A stretch of 64,000 bases of DNA from Acidovorax soli (GCF_014207955.1 NZ_JACHLK010000001.1:682001-746000), one strand, 5' to 3'. Shown: positions 38,936 to 49,126, counted from the first letter of the stretch. A program made the numbers and translations. Notes: generated by a model not told the origin, from the sequence alone.

Positions 38936-39610
38936 CTAGCCCGGTATCTTTTCAAGGCAATACCCGAGGCCGCGCACCGTGGCAATGCGGATCGGGCCGC
39001 GCTCGATCTTCTTGCGCAGGCGGTGGATGTAGACCTCGATGGCGTTGTTGCTCACCTCCTCGCCCCACTCGCACAGGCGCTCGACCAGCTGCTCCTTGCT
39101 CACCAGGCGGCCGGCGCGCTGCAGCAGCACCTCCAGCAGGCCGAGCTCGCGCGCCGACAGCTCGACCATCTTGCCGTCGATGGTGGCCACCCTGCCTGCC
39201 TGGTCGTAGACCAGCGGGCCGTGCCGGATGGCGCTGCTGGTGCCGCCCATGCCGCGGCGCGTCAGGGCGCGCACCCGGGCTTCGAGCTCCTGCAGGCTGA
39301 AGGGCTTGGCCATGTAGTCGTCGGCCCCGAAATCCAGGCCCTTGACGCGCTCTTCCACACTGTCGGCCGCGGTGAGGATCAGTACCGGCAGTGCCGAGCC
39401 GCGGCTGCGCAGCTTCTTGAGGACCTCCAGCCCGTGCATGCGCGGCAGGCCCAGGTCCAGGATCAGCAGGTCGAATTCGTTGTTGGTCATCAGCGCAGCG
39501 TCGGCCTCGCTGCCGCTGGCCACGTGGTCCACCACGGCGCCGGAGCTGCGCAGCGTGCGCAGCAGGCCATCGGCCAGCACCTGGTCGTCTTCGGCGATGA
39601 GGATGCGCAT
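38936..39610 (-). CDS. TctD-like response regulator
   Basis: A 224-residue OmpR-family regulator with a receiver domain (acidic pair in AEDDQVL, phosphoacceptor D52 in LLILDLGLPRMHGLEVL, Lys in DYMAKPFSLQELEARV) and a winged-helix domain ending RIATVRGLGYCLEKIPG. It is very like TctD and QseB. It lies immediately upstream of the kinase gene with a 3-base gap, so they form one operon. The target genes are not identifiable from the window; the Bug receptor at 40805-41770 and the amidohydrolase are possible. Confidence 0.9.
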   Translation of the reverse strand: MRILIAEDDQVLADGLLRTLRSSGAVVDHVASGSEADAALMTNNEFDLLILDLGLPRMHGLEVLKKLRSRGSALPVLILTAADSVEERVKGLDFGADDYMAKPFSLQELEARVRALTRRGMGGTSSAIRHGPLVYDQAGRVATIDGKMVELSARELGLLEVLLQRAGRLVSKEQLVERLCEWGEEVSNNAIEVYIHRLRKKIERGPIRIATVRGLGYCLEKIPG

Positions 39611-39728
39611 GCGGTGTGTCTCCTGGTGGGCGGCCCCAGTCTGGCGCTGGGCCTGCCCCGGATTCTAGGCGCCCACCGCCCGGGGCCGCCGCAGGCCGCT
39701 GCAGTACCTGCGGCCCGGTTGTGGTGGA

Positions 39729-40688
39729 TCAGCCGCGCGGGTCGGTGGCCAGCAGCCTGTTCACCAGCGCCCGCAGGTCGGTGCGCAGCCGCGCCATGCC
39801 TTCGGAGTGCTGTTCCAGGGTGGTTTCGTCCATGTACAGCTTGCGGTTGATCTCGAGCTGGATGCTGTGGCGGTGCGCTGCCGGATCGCTGTAGCGGCGC
39901 ACCAGCTCCACGCCCTTGTAGGGGTGGTTGTATTCCACGCTGTAGCCGCATGCGCGCAGGTGCTCGCAGACCAGGGCCGAGAGCGCGGGGTCGGCGGTCG
40001 TGCCGTCGCGGTCGCCGACCACGAAGTCGGCATGCACCAGGCCCGGGAAATCGGTGGCGTGGCTGGCGGCGACGGCGGGCATGGAATGGCAGTTGATGTG
40101 GATGCTGTAGCCGTGGCGTGCGTGCGCGGAGGCAATGGCCTGCTCCACGGCGCCATGGTAGGGGCGCCAGCAGCGCTCGATGCGCGCGCGCACCTCGGCC
40201 ACCGTGAGCAGTCGGTTGTAGATGGGCTCGCCCTGGTCGGTGAACTTCCAGACCAGGCCCTTGCCCAGGCGCACCTTGGAGAGCACGCGGGGATCGGTGG
40301 AGATGGGGTCGGTCCACTCGCCGTCGAGCAGGCTGACGTCGAGTTCGGTGGTGTTGCGGTTGGCATCGAGGTAGATGCGGGGGAAGTGCGCTTCCACCCA
40401 GGCCACGCCCAGCGCGGGGGCGAAGTCGTAGAGCTTCTCGACATGGGTGTCTTCGGCGCGGCGCAGCGTGGGCAGGTCGCAGGCGGAGCCGAAATCGTCG
40501 GGGTAGCGGGTGCCGCTGTGCGGCGAGTCGAGCACCAGGGGCGTGGTGCCAGGCAGGTAGGTGAAGGCGGGAGGAGAGGACGAAGGGGAGGAGGAGGCCG
40601 CAGGCGACAGCGAGGTGCCGGGAGAACCGGTGGCACCGGGCTGGGCCTGCTGGAATCGTCGATGGATCAGTTTCAAGGCTGCATGCAT
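39729..40688 (-). CDS. N-formylglutamate amidohydrolase
   Basis: A 319-residue zinc hydrolase of the HutG/N-formylglutamate deformylase type, which releases glutamate and formate at the end of one histidine-degradation route. Recognisable stretches are PLVLDSPHSGTRYPDDF, the acidic/His cluster DTHVEKLYDFAPALGVAWV, and SIHINCHSMPAVA. The first 40 residues are Ser/Pro-rich and not part of the fold, so the start (ATG at 40686-40688, MHAALKLIHRRF) may be slightly too early. It lies between the Bug receptor and the TctD/TctE-like pair on the same strand. No other hut gene is present, so the physiological substrate may be a different acyl-amino acid. Confidence 0.87.
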   Translation of the reverse strand: MHAALKLIHRRFQQAQPGATGSPGTSLSPAASSSPSSSPPAFTYLPGTTPLVLDSPHSGTRYPDDFGSACDLPTLRRAEDTHVEKLYDFAPALGVAWVEAHFPRIYLDANRNTTELDVSLLDGEWTDPISTDPRVLSKVRLGKGLVWKFTDQGEPIYNRLLTVAEVRARIERCWRPYHGAVEQAIASAHARHGYSIHINCHSMPAVAASHATDFPGLVHADFVVGDRDGTTADPALSALVCEHLRACGYSVEYNHPYKGVELVRRYSDPAAHRHSIQLEINRKLYMDETTLEQHSEGMARLRTDLRALVNRLLATDPRG

Positions 40689-40709
40689 AGGCAGAGTGTG
40701 CGCAAAGTG

Positions 40710-40797
40710 GGACGGCCGGCCTAGCCGTCCAGACCGGGTGGAGACCATGGTTATCCCTAGTCTCCCCCAGCGATGGCCGCCGGGTCTTGCGACCCGG
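40710..40797 (-). other. Structured spacer with stem-loops after the Bug gene
   Basis: Between the Bug stop and the amidohydrolase start are two clear stem-loops, GGACGGC/GCCGTCC (40710-40730) and CCGGGTC-ttgc-GACCCGG (40780-40797), plus a weaker GGAGAC/GTCTCC pair. There is no T run, so this is not a classical terminator. It could limit readthrough or stabilise mRNA. Confidence 0.5.
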
Positions 40798-40804
40798 TGT
40801 GTGT

Positions 40805-41770
40805 TCAGTCCAGGGCGATCTTGGCGTAGGCCGCGACGCGCTTCATCTTCTCGATCTCGCGTACCAGCTGTGCCGAGAACTCCTTGGGCGTGGTGCCCGA
40901 GGGGTACAGGCCCTGGCCCGCCAGGCGTTCGCGCACCGCAGGCTCCTGCAATGCCTGGGCCACGGCCTGCTGGATGCGGTCCACGGCGGCGGTGGGTGTG
41001 CCGGCCGGGGCCACCAGGCCGAACCAGGAGGGGTCGTTGTTGTTGGCGAAACCCAGTTGGGCGTAGGTGGGGACTTCGGGCAGCACGTCCAGCCGGCCGG
41101 GCCACGAGACTGCCAGTGCCTTGAGCTTGCCGGCCTTGATGTGCGGCAGCGAGGAGGCCACCTGGTCGAAATACACCGCCACCTGGCCGGCCAGCACGTC
41201 GTTGATGGCCGGGCCCGCACCACGGTAGGGGATGTGCACCATGGAGGTGCCCGTGCTGCTCTTGAACAGCTCGCCCCACATGTGGCCGATGGTGCCATTG
41301 CCGGGCGTTGCGAAGGACACGCGGCCGGGGTTGGCCTTGAGGTATTTCACGAGGTCGGCGAAGTCCTTGACCGGCAGTGCCGTGGGGTTCACCACGACCA
41401 CGCCGGGCGCCTTGACGATCTCGGTCACGCCCACGAAGTCCTTGATCGGGTTGTAGGGCAGCTTGCTGTACACGGCGGGGTTCACGCCATGGGTGGACAG
41501 CGTGGCCACGCCCAGCGTCAGGCCATCGGCCGGGGCGCGTGCCACCTCGGCCATGCCGATGGAACCACCCGCGCCGGCGCGGTTGTCCAGCACCACGGGC
41601 TGCTTGAGGATGCGCACCAGCGATTCCTGCAGCGCACGCACGGTGATGTCGGTGGCACCGCCGGGCGGGAAGGGCACAACGATGCGCAGAGGCTTGGCAT
41701 CCTGCGCAAAGGATATTCCAGGAGCGAAAGATGCAGCAGCCAGGGTGGTGAGCAGGTGACGGCGTTTCAT
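40805..41770 (-). CDS. Bug-family (tripartite tricarboxylate transporter) substrate-binding protein
   Basis: A 321-residue periplasmic solute receptor. The N-terminal signal peptide (MKRRHLLTTLAAASFAPGISFA) is followed by the Bug hallmark KPLRIVVPFPPGGATDITVR and by VVLDNRAGAGGSIGMAEVAR. These proteins bind carboxylates or other small solutes, and some work with TctA/TctB membrane subunits, none of which are in the window. Burkholderiales genomes carry many such orphan receptors. The ATG at 41768-41770 has a GGAAAC-type weak binding site. A LysR-type gene diverges 108 bases away with a palindrome between them, so that regulator probably controls this gene. The ligand is unknown. Confidence 0.92.
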   Translation of the reverse strand: MKRRHLLTTLAAASFAPGISFAQDAKPLRIVVPFPPGGATDITVRALQESLVRILKQPVVLDNRAGAGGSIGMAEVARAPADGLTLGVATLSTHGVNPAVYSKLPYNPIKDFVGVTEIVKAPGVVVVNPTALPVKDFADLVKYLKANPGRVSFATPGNGTIGHMWGELFKSSTGTSMVHIPYRGAGPAINDVLAGQVAVYFDQVASSLPHIKAGKLKALAVSWPGRLDVLPEVPTYAQLGFANNNDPSWFGLVAPAGTPTAAVDRIQQAVAQALQEPAVRERLAGQGLYPSGTTPKEFSAQLVREIEKMKRVAAYAKIALD

Positions 41771-41846
41771 GGGGTGTTTCCGTAGAAGAGGATGGGAGGT
41801 TAAGGGATTCGGTGCTGCTCTTCCAAGCAATGGATGTGCCTGATAA

Positions 41847-41863
41847 CATTCCAATATGGAATG
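41847..41863. promoter_or_regulatory. Candidate LysR operator
   Basis: CATTCC-aatat-GGAATG is a 17-base interrupted palindrome containing the T-N11-A pattern of LysR-type regulators. It lies in the divergent spacer, 16 bases before the LysR start and 77 before the Bug start. Confidence 0.6.
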
Positions 41864-41878
41864 ATTTGAGAACTTAGC

Positions 41879-42802
41879 ATGTCCTCTCTGCGCCGCCTTT
41901 CCCCGCCCCTGCACCTGCTGCGTGCGTTCTCCACCGTGACCCGCTTCGGCGGGGTCTCGCGCGCGGCCGAGGCCTTGCACCTCACGCAGAGCGCGGTGAG
42001 CAAACAGGTCAAGGAGCTGGAGGGGTGGGTGGGCGTGCCGCTGTTCGAGCGCAGCCGCAAGCGCCTGGCGCTGACCCCGGCCGGCGAGCGCTACGAGAAG
42101 GCCGTGCGGGCTGTGCTGGCCCAGCTGGAGGCGGCCACGCTGGAGCTCATCACCAGCGACGACGGCGGCGGCGCGCTGCACCTGTCGAGCCTGCCGACCT
42201 TCGCGGCCAAGTGGCTGATCCCGCGGCTGCCGCAGTTCCAGCAGCAGCACCCGCAGGTCACGCTGCACTTCGTGCCCTATGTGCACAGCTACAACTTCGA
42301 GCGCCCCGAGCTCGACTGCGCCATCCTCTTCGGCGACGGCCATTGGCCCGGCGCCCATGCCCACTACCTCACGGGGCAGGACGTGGCGTTGATTGCGCCA
42401 CGCGCCCGTGTGGCGGACTGGCGCATCGAGCATCCGCGCGATGTGGCGCGGCACAGCCTGCTGCGCCATGTCACGGTGCCCGAGGCCTGGCTGCGCTGGA
42501 GCGAAACGCACGGCGTGCAGGGGCTCAACCCGCTGGCCGGCCCGCAGTTCGACCAGTTCCAGTCCATGATCCGCGCCGTGATGGCCGGCATGGGCCTGGC
42601 ACTGGTGCCGCGCTGCCTGGTGCAGGACGAAATCACCAGCGGCCTGGTGCGCGAACCCCTGCCCGGCTGCGGTTACCGGAGCGACATGGGTTACTGGTTT
42701 TGCTACCCCGAGGGGCGCAACCAGCTGCAGACCCTGCAGGTGTTCCGCGCCTGGCTGCTGGCCTGTGCCGAGCCGGCGCCCCACTCCCTGCCAGCGCCCT
42801 GA
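41879..42802 (+). CDS. LysR-family transcriptional regulator (GcvA-like)
   Basis: A 307-residue regulator. The N-terminal winged helix-turn-helix is clear (FGGVSRAAEALHLTQSAVSKQVKELE), followed by LFERSRKRLALTPAGERY and a periplasmic-binding-protein-like effector domain. The FAAKWLIPRLPQFQQQHP segment is typical of the GcvA-like subgroup. It diverges from the Bug receptor gene over a spacer holding a fitting palindrome, which suggests autoregulation and control of the receptor. The effector could be the solute that the receptor binds; this is inference. Confidence 0.92.
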   Translation: MSSLRRLSPPLHLLRAFSTVTRFGGVSRAAEALHLTQSAVSKQVKELEGWVGVPLFERSRKRLALTPAGERYEKAVRAVLAQLEAATLELITSDDGGGALHLSSLPTFAAKWLIPRLPQFQQQHPQVTLHFVPYVHSYNFERPELDCAILFGDGHWPGAHAHYLTGQDVALIAPRARVADWRIEHPRDVARHSLLRHVTVPEAWLRWSETHGVQGLNPLAGPQFDQFQSMIRAVMAGMGLALVPRCLVQDEITSGLVREPLPGCGYRSDMGYWFCYPEGRNQLQTLQVFRAWLLACAEPAPHSLPAP

Positions 42803-42812
42803 GGGTTTGGCC

Positions 42813-42856
42813 GTCAATAAAGGTTGACGATGGTGAAATCGTCAACTACAGTTGAC
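42813..42856. promoter_or_regulatory. Cluster of GTTGAC/GTCAAC half-sites, candidate operator
   Basis: Four half-sites alternate in orientation: GTCAAT (42813), GTTGAC (42823), GTCAAC (42841) and GTTGAC (42851). GTTGACGAT-ggtgaa-ATCGTCAAC is a perfect 9-base inverted repeat, and GTCAAC-taca-GTTGAC a second one. The cluster lies directly before the start codon of the small HTH protein, so autoregulation is likely. Confidence 0.65.
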
Positions 42857-42859
42857 GGC

Positions 42860-43072
42860 ATGCAAGCCCCCCCGCCCCTTCCTTCGCCCGACGACCCCGA
42901 GGCGGCGCTCGCCGCCGTGGTGGCACTGCGCCTGCTGGCCGACCGGCTGGAGGCGAACGCCGTGGCGGCTGCGCTGGCGCAGGGCTGGTCCTGGGCCGAT
43001 ATTGCCCAGGCCCTGGGGGTCAGCAAGCAGGCCGCGCACAAGCGGCTGTCGCCCCATGTTCCCAAACTGTGA
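42860..43072 (+). CDS. Small helix-turn-helix protein paired with Clp-N protein
   Basis: A 70-residue protein, mostly helical. The C-terminal half is a helix-turn-helix of a compact type, GWSWADIAQALGVSKQAAHKRL. There is no further domain, so it should bind DNA as a dimer or larger assembly. The ATG at 42860 sits at the edge of the half-site cluster; an in-frame upstream start would put the operator inside the gene, so I prefer 42860. It is 20 bases upstream of a stand-alone Clp-N protein. Small HTH genes of this kind next to Clp-N genes occur in other bacteria, as far as I recall, but the function is unknown. Confidence 0.75.
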   Translation: MQAPPPLPSPDDPEAALAAVVALRLLADRLEANAVAAALAQGWSWADIAQALGVSKQAAHKRLSPHVPKL

Positions 43073-43092
43073 GTGAAAGAAGGAGTCCTGCC

Positions 43093-43602
43093 ATGTTCCG
43101 CCAGCTGCAAGACCGTTTCCAGAGCATGCGCACCCTGAGCCGGCTGTGCGCGCAGGCCGAAGCCCATGCCCGTGCGGGGGGCCAGGAGGCCCCGGGTGCT
43201 GAGCACTTCCTGCTCGCGGCCATTGACCTGCCCGAGGGCTCGGCCCGTCGGGCCTTCGAGAGCATCGGTGCTGACCCGGCGGCGGTGCGCGGCGCCATCG
43301 AGCAGCAGTACCGCGCTGCCCTGCAGGGCCTGGGGTGGGGCGATGTGGGGTTGCCGTCGGCGCCGGCCCTGGCGCCCCCAGCCCCGGGGCCCTACCGGGC
43401 CCAGCCTTCGGGGCAGGAACTGGTGCAGGCGCTGGCGCGCACGCGCAAGGACCAGGGCGGCCCGCTGCTGGGCGCCCATGTGGTGCTAGCGGTGGCCGCC
43501 ATGTCCCAGGGCGTGGCGGCGCGCACGCTGCGCGCCATGGGCGTCGATGCCGACCGGCTGGGGGCGGCAGCGCGGGCCCAGGTGCCAACCGCCGCCCACT
43601 GA
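43093..43602 (+). CDS. Stand-alone Clp N-terminal domain protein
   Basis: A 169-residue protein made of Clp-N (Clp-R) repeats and nothing else. The first repeat includes EAHARAGGQEAPGAEHFLLA followed by SARRAFESIGADPAAVRGAI, and a second one near the end has GGPLLGAHVVLAVAAMSQG followed by RTLRAMGVDADRLGAA. In ClpA, ClpB and ClpC this domain binds adaptors and substrates; here no AAA+ ATPase is attached, so it may act as an adaptor or sensor of misfolded protein. The start ATG at 43093 has AGGAG seven bases upstream. It forms an operon with the small HTH protein, and it may modulate that regulator. Confidence 0.82.
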   Translation: MFRQLQDRFQSMRTLSRLCAQAEAHARAGGQEAPGAEHFLLAAIDLPEGSARRAFESIGADPAAVRGAIEQQYRAALQGLGWGDVGLPSAPALAPPAPGPYRAQPSGQELVQALARTRKDQGGPLLGAHVVLAVAAMSQGVAARTLRAMGVDADRLGAAARAQVPTAAH

Positions 43603-43609
43603 ACGGGGC

Positions 43610-44131
43610 TCAGCGCCACAGCGGGTCCTGGGTGTCCCCGCCCGCGTAGGCCTCAAGCCCGATCGCCACCACGGTGGCCACGTCCTTGCCCACCTCGTCG
43701 CGGAACTCCGCTTCGGCCTGCGCCACGGCATTGCGAAAGGCCTGAAGCCAGGCCAGGCCAGTGGGCGTGAAGCACACGCGCCGCGCGCGGGCATCGAGCG
43801 GGTCGGCCTCGCGCGTAACCAGGCCCCAGGCCTCGCACTGGTCGACCAGGGTGGCCATGGCCTGCTTGGTCATGCCGGCGCGCCGGGCCAGGTCGGTCAG
43901 GCGGTCGCCCTGCAGCGCCAGGTGGCGTGTGATGTGCACATGGGCGGCACTCACCTGGTCGCGTGCGGCCAGGTTGGACAGGGCCAGAGGCACCTCCACA
44001 TCGTGCGCCATGAGCTGCAGCACGCGCGCGTCGAAGCGGCGCATGGCGTGGCCGAGCAGGCGCCCCAGGTGGGTCTGGCGCCAGCCGTCCTCGGCCGGTA
44101 CGGGGGTGGAAAAGGGCGGTGATTCGACCAT
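43610..44131 (-). CDS. MarR-family transcriptional regulator
   Basis: A 173-residue winged-helix dimer. The core is visible as ALQGDRLTDLARRAGMTKQAMATLVDQCEAWGLV with the wing TREADPLDARARRVCFT, which matches MarR-type repressors of stress or efflux genes. It converges on the Clp-N gene with seven bases between stops. Its upstream spacer is shared with recA and holds an inverted repeat that overlaps the probable promoter, so it may autoregulate. No efflux pump or oxidative-stress gene is next to it to reveal its target. Confidence 0.88.
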   Translation of the reverse strand: MVESPPFSTPVPAEDGWRQTHLGRLLGHAMRRFDARVLQLMAHDVEVPLALSNLAARDQVSAAHVHITRHLALQGDRLTDLARRAGMTKQAMATLVDQCEAWGLVTREADPLDARARRVCFTPTGLAWLQAFRNAVAQAEAEFRDEVGKDVATVVAIGLEAYAGGDTQDPLWR

Positions 44132-44139
44132 GCGATATT

Positions 44140-44154
44140 GTCAGGTAAACTGAC
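44140..44154. promoter_or_regulatory. Candidate MarR operator
   Basis: GTCAG-gtaaa-CTGAC is a perfect 5-base inverted repeat extended by similar flanks (TT before, CCAA after). It lies 9 bases upstream of the MarR-family start, where it would block its promoter. Confidence 0.5.
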
Positions 44155-44195
44155 CAAATACTCCATTGCTGCGCATCCATGGCTCGCATAAACTA

Positions 44196-44211
44196 CTGTT
44201 CAAGCATCCAG
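44196..44211 (+). promoter_or_regulatory. Candidate LexA (SOS) box of recA
   Basis: CTGT-tcaagcat-CCAG fits the LexA consensus CTGT-N8-ACAG with one mismatch. It lies 62 bases before the recA start, just after a possible -10 (TAAACT, 44189-44194) with -35 TTGCTG 17 bases upstream. Confidence 0.55.
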
Positions 44212-44272
44212 CCTGTAGTTAATTGCAGAAGCCGATGCGCTAAACAACCCGTTGATTCACAAGGAGTTTTCC

Positions 44273-45346
<1,074 letters not shown>

Positions 45347-45390
45347 GCGGGTGGTGGCGCATTGGGCGCCGTCACCGCAGACCACCCTGG

Positions 45391-45421
45391 CGGCCATCGC
45401 GCATCCCTGCGGCGATGGCCG
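45391..45421 (+). terminator. Hairpin between recA and recX, candidate attenuator
   Basis: A perfect 10-base stem, CGGCCATCGC with GCGATGGCCG, loop of 11, lies midway in the recA-recX gap. No T run follows, only CTTTG, so it should be leaky. In E. coli a terminator at the same place keeps RecX low relative to RecA. Confidence 0.55.
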
Positions 45422-45462
45422 TCGCACTTTGTGGCCTTGCGGCCTGGCTGCCGAGCGAATCC

Positions 45463-45921
45463 ATGGGTTTTGACACGCTTTCCCTGAAAGGCCGCGCGCT
45501 GCGGCTGCTGGCCCAGCGCGAGCATTCGCGTGCCGAGCTGCTGCGCAAGCTGCGCCCCCACGTGCAGGAGGGCGAGGACCTCGATGCCGTGCTGAACGAG
45601 CTCCAGGCCCGGGACTTCATCAACGAGGAGCGCGTGGTGGCTTCGGTGGTGCACCAGCGCGCCGGGCGCATGGGCGCGGCGCGCATCCGCCAGGAGCTGC
45701 AGGCCAAGGGCGTGGGCGGTGAGGCCGTGCAGCAGGCCCTGGCCCAGCTGCAGGACACGGAATTGGCCCGCGCCCGCGAGGTGTGGCGCCGCCGCTTCGG
45801 CGAGCCGGCCGGGGACCCGCAGGGCCGCGCGAAGCAGGTGCGCTTTCTGATGGCGCGCGGCTTTTCCAGCGAGGTGGTGCGCCGCGTGGTGCGCGGCGCA
45901 GAGGACGATTCGGGCGCTTAA
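45463..45921 (+). CDS. recX: Regulatory protein RecX
   Basis: A 152-residue helical-repeat protein that binds RecA filaments and inhibits their activity. Recognisable parts are [41 protein letters not shown] and the final [17 protein letters not shown], which together make up the three-helix repeats of RecX. The start (ATG at 45463, [13 protein letters not shown]) agrees with the family N-terminus. It follows recA on the same strand and its last four bases overlap the convergent argC stop. Confidence 0.93.
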   Translation: MGFDTLSLKGRALRLLAQREHSRAELLRKLRPHVQEGEDLDAVLNELQARDFINEERVVASVVHQRAGRMGAARIRQELQAKGVGGEAVQQALAQLQDTELARAREVWRRRFGEPAGDPQGRAKQVRFLMARGFSSEVVRRVVRGAEDDSGA

Positions 45922-46850
45922 ATGCCCAGCATCAGCTTGAGGTTCTGCACCGCGGCGCCACTGGCGCCCTTGCCCAGGTTATCGAGGCGCGCCACCAGCA
46001 CGGCGTGGCGGTAGGTCTCGTTGGCGAACACGCGCAGTTCGAGCTTGTTGGTGTTGTTGAGCGCCAGGGCGTCGAGCTTGCCGTCGGCCGTGGCGGGCAG
46101 TACGCTGACCCATTGCTCGGGCGTGTTGCTCTTGGCGTAGTGCGCGGCCAGGGCATCGTGCAGGTCGCTGGCCTTGGGGGCGCCGGGCAGCATATCCAGG
46201 TGCAGGGGCAGCTGCACCAGCATGCCCTGCTCGAAGTTGCCCACGGAGGGAACGAAGATGGGCCGGCGCGTCATGCCCGTGTAGCGCATGATTTCGGGCA
46301 GGTGCTTGTGCGACAGGCCCAGCGCATACAGCTCGAACAGCGGCGCTTCGCCCTTCTGGTAGGCCTCGATCATGGTGCGGCCGCCGCCGGAGTAGCCGCT
46401 GACCGAGGGCAGTGCGAGCGGGAAGTCCGCGGGAATGAGGCCGGCGTCGACCAGGGGGCGCAGCAGCGCGATGGCGCCGGTGGCGTAGCAGCCGGGGTTG
46501 GCCACGCGCGTGGCGGCGGCCACCACATCGGGCTGGCCCGGCGCCAGCTCGGGAAAGCCAAACACCCAGCCGGGGGCGGTGCGGTGTGCCGTGCTGGCAT
46601 CGATGATCTTGATCTTGCGGCCGCCGGCCTGCTCGATGCCGTCCACCATGGCCACGGTCTCGCGTGCGGCGTCGTCGTGCAGGCACAGCACGACCAGGTC
46701 CACGCCCGCAATCAGCTCGCGCTTGGCGGCGGGATCCTTGCGCAATTCGGGCGCGATGCTGACCAGTTCGACCGCGGGCATGGCCTGCAGGCGCTCACGG
46801 ATCTGCAGACCCGTGGTGCCGGCTTCGCCATCGATAAAGACTTTGGACAT
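45918..46850 (-). CDS. argC: N-acetyl-gamma-glutamyl-phosphate reductase (type 2)
   Basis: A 310-residue NADPH-dependent enzyme that reduces N-acetylglutamyl phosphate in arginine biosynthesis. The short type-2 N-terminus [21 protein letters not shown], the active-site Cys in [27 protein letters not shown] and [12 protein letters not shown] identify it clearly. The start ATG is at 46848-46850. The gene converges on recX with a 4-base overlap and diverges from sucC. No other arg gene is close, which is common for this enzyme. Confidence 0.96.
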   Translation of the reverse strand: MSKVFIDGEAGTTGLQIRERLQAMPAVELVSIAPELRKDPAAKRELIAGVDLVVLCLHDDAARETVAMVDGIEQAGGRKIKIIDASTAHRTAPGWVFGFPELAPGQPDVVAAATRVANPGCYATGAIALLRPLVDAGLIPADFPLALPSVSGYSGGGRTMIEAYQKGEAPLFELYALGLSHKHLPEIMRYTGMTRRPIFVPSVGNFEQGMLVQLPLHLDMLPGAPKASDLHDALAAHYAKSNTPEQWVSVLPATADGKLDALALNNTNKLELRVFANETYRHAVLVARLDNLGKGASGAAVQNLKLMLGI

Positions 46851-47042
46851 GGGGTGACTCCTGCTGCTCTGGCAGTGGCTACTGCCGGGTAAGAATGGAT
46901 GGACTTCAACGCTGTACGTGTTAGGCACAAGGGATGGTGCGTCGCAGCATGATACAGTCGAAGGTTGCCATGTCCCAAGCCCGCGGCCAGACACCTGCTC
47001 ATGGCAAACGGGTAACTACCACCCTTCCCTGAGAGAGACCTC

Positions 47043-48203
47043 ATGAAGATTCACGAATACCAAGGCAAGGAAATCTTGCGCAATTTTGGTGTGCCCGTTC
47101 CGCGTGGCATTCCCGCTTTCACGGTGCAAGAAGCCGTTGAAGCAGCCCAGAAGCTGGGCGGCCCCGTGTGGGTCGTCAAGGCCCAGATCCATGCCGGCGG
47201 CCGCGGCAAGGGTGGTGGCGTGAAGGTTGCCAAGAGCATCGACGACGTCAAGCGCCTGGCTGGCGACATCCTGGGCATGCAGCTCAAGACGCACCAGACC
47301 GGCCCTGAAGGCCAGAAGGTCCGCCGCCTGTACATCGAAGACGGCGCCGACATCAAGAACGAACTGTACGTGTCGCTGGTGACCGACCGCGCCACGCAGA
47401 AGGTAGCCCTGATCGCTTCGAGCGAAGGCGGCATGGACATCGAGGAAGTGGCCCACTCCACGCCCGAGAAGATCATCACCGAGATGATCGACCCGCTGAC
47501 CGGCATCACCGCCGAGCAAAGCAAGAAGGTCGCGGCCGCCATCGGCCTGACCGGTGCTTCCATCGACCAGGCTGTGGACATCTTCGCGAAGATCTACAAG
47601 TGCTACATGGAAACCGACGCGTCGCTGGTGGAAATCAACCCGCTGAACTGCGACTCCAAGGGCGACCTGATGGCCCTGGACGCGAAGTTCAACTTCGACG
47701 CCAACGCCCTGTTCCGCCACCCCGAGATCGTGGCCTACCGTGACCTGGACGAAGAAGATCCGGCCGAAGTGGAAGCTTCCAAGTTCGACCTGGCCTACAT
47801 CAGCCTGGACGGCAACATCGGCTGCCTGGTGAACGGCGCCGGCCTGGCCATGGCCACCATGGACACCATCAAGCTGTTCGGCGGCGAGCCGGCCAACTTC
47901 CTGGACGTGGGCGGCGGTGCCACCCCCGAGAAGGTCACCGAAGCCTTCAAGATCATGCTCAAGAACCCCAAGGTCGAAGGCATTCTGGTCAACATCTTCG
48001 GTGGCATCATGAAGTGCGACACCATCGCCACCGGCGTGATCACCGCCTGCAAGGCCGTGAACCTGAACGTGCCGCTGGTCGTGCGCATGAAGGGCACCAA
48101 CGAAGAGCTGGGCAAGAAGATGCTGGCCGAGTCCGGCCTGCCCATCATCGCCGCAGACACCATGGCCGAAGCCGCGACCAAGATCGTTGCTGCCGTCAAG
48201 TAA
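47043..48203 (+). CDS. sucC: Succinyl-CoA synthetase beta subunit
   Basis: A 386-residue ATP-grasp subunit that binds nucleotide and succinate in the citric-acid cycle step succinyl-CoA to succinate. It starts [22 protein letters not shown], has the grasp segment [17 protein letters not shown], and ends with the typical [20 protein letters not shown] stretch ([14 protein letters not shown]). The start is preceded by GAGAGA. The downstream sucD starts 16 bases later, so the two are cotranscribed. The G+C-rich coding region uses near-optimal codons. Confidence 0.98.
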   Translation: MKIHEYQGKEILRNFGVPVPRGIPAFTVQEAVEAAQKLGGPVWVVKAQIHAGGRGKGGGVKVAKSIDDVKRLAGDILGMQLKTHQTGPEGQKVRRLYIEDGADIKNELYVSLVTDRATQKVALIASSEGGMDIEEVAHSTPEKIITEMIDPLTGITAEQSKKVAAAIGLTGASIDQAVDIFAKIYKCYMETDASLVEINPLNCDSKGDLMALDAKFNFDANALFRHPEIVAYRDLDEEDPAEVEASKFDLAYISLDGNIGCLVNGAGLAMATMDTIKLFGGEPANFLDVGGGATPEKVTEAFKIMLKNPKVEGILVNIFGGIMKCDTIATGVITACKAVNLNVPLVVRMKGTNEELGKKMLAESGLPIIAADTMAEAATKIVAAVK

Positions 48204-48218
48204 GCCCGGAGAACACAC

Positions 48219-49115
48219 ATGTCGATCTACATCAACAAAGACACCAAGGTCATCACCCAGGGCATCACGGGCAAGACTGGCCAGTTCCACACCGAGAAGT
48301 GCCAGGAATACGCGAACGGCAAGAACGCCTTCGTGGCAGGCGTGAACCCCAAGAAGGCCGGTGAGTCGATCTTCAACATCCCGATCTACGCCTCCGTCAA
48401 GGAAGCCGCGACGCAGACCGGCGCCACCGTGTCGGTGATCTACGTGCCGCCCGCAGGCGCTGCTGCCGCCATCTGGGAAGCCGTCGAAGCCGACCTGGAC
48501 CTGGCCATCTGCATCACCGAAGGCATTCCTGTGCGCGACATGCTCGAAGTGCGCAACAAGATGAAGGCCAAGGAAGCCGCCGGCGGCAAGAAGACCCTGC
48601 TGCTGGGCCCCAACTGCCCTGGCCTGATCACGCCCGACGAAATCAAGATCGGCATCATGCCCGGCCACATCCACCGCAAGGGCCGCATCGGCGTGGTCAG
48701 CCGCTCCGGCACGCTGACGTACGAAGCCGTGGCCATGCTGACCGAAGTGGGCCTGGGCCAGTCGAGCGCCGTGGGCATCGGTGGCGACCCGATCAACGGT
48801 CTCAAGCACATCGACGTGATGAAGGCCTTCAACGACGATCCGGACACCGACGCCGTGATCATGATCGGTGAAATCGGTGGACCCGACGAAGCCGAAGCCG
48901 CCCAGTGGTGCAAGGCCAACATGAAGAAGCCCGTCGTGGGCTTCATCGCTGGCGTGACCGCTCCTCCCGGCAAGCGCATGGGCCACGCCGGCGCGCTGAT
49001 CTCCGGCGGCGCCGACACGGCCGATGCCAAGCTGGCCATCATGGAAGAGTCCGGCTTCGTCATCACGCGCAACCCTTCGGAACTGGGCAAGCTGCTCAAG
49101 GCCCAGCTGAAGTAA
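48219..49115 (+). CDS. sucD: Succinyl-CoA synthetase alpha subunit
   Basis: A 298-residue subunit with a CoA-binding domain ([20 protein letters not shown]) and the catalytic phospho-histidine in [16 protein letters not shown] (near residue 246). It forms the heteromeric enzyme with SucC, whose gene ends 15 bases upstream. The segment [20 protein letters not shown] is invariant in the family. Two hairpins follow the stop codon before terC. Confidence 0.98.
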   Translation: MSIYINKDTKVITQGITGKTGQFHTEKCQEYANGKNAFVAGVNPKKAGESIFNIPIYASVKEAATQTGATVSVIYVPPAGAAAAIWEAVEADLDLAICITEGIPVRDMLEVRNKMKAKEAAGGKKTLLLGPNCPGLITPDEIKIGIMPGHIHRKGRIGVVSRSGTLTYEAVAMLTEVGLGQSSAVGIGGDPINGLKHIDVMKAFNDDPDTDAVIMIGEIGGPDEAEAAQWCKANMKKPVVGFIAGVTAPPGKRMGHAGALISGGADTADAKLAIMEESGFVITRNPSELGKLLKAQLK

Positions 49116-49126
49116 GCTGACCGTCC

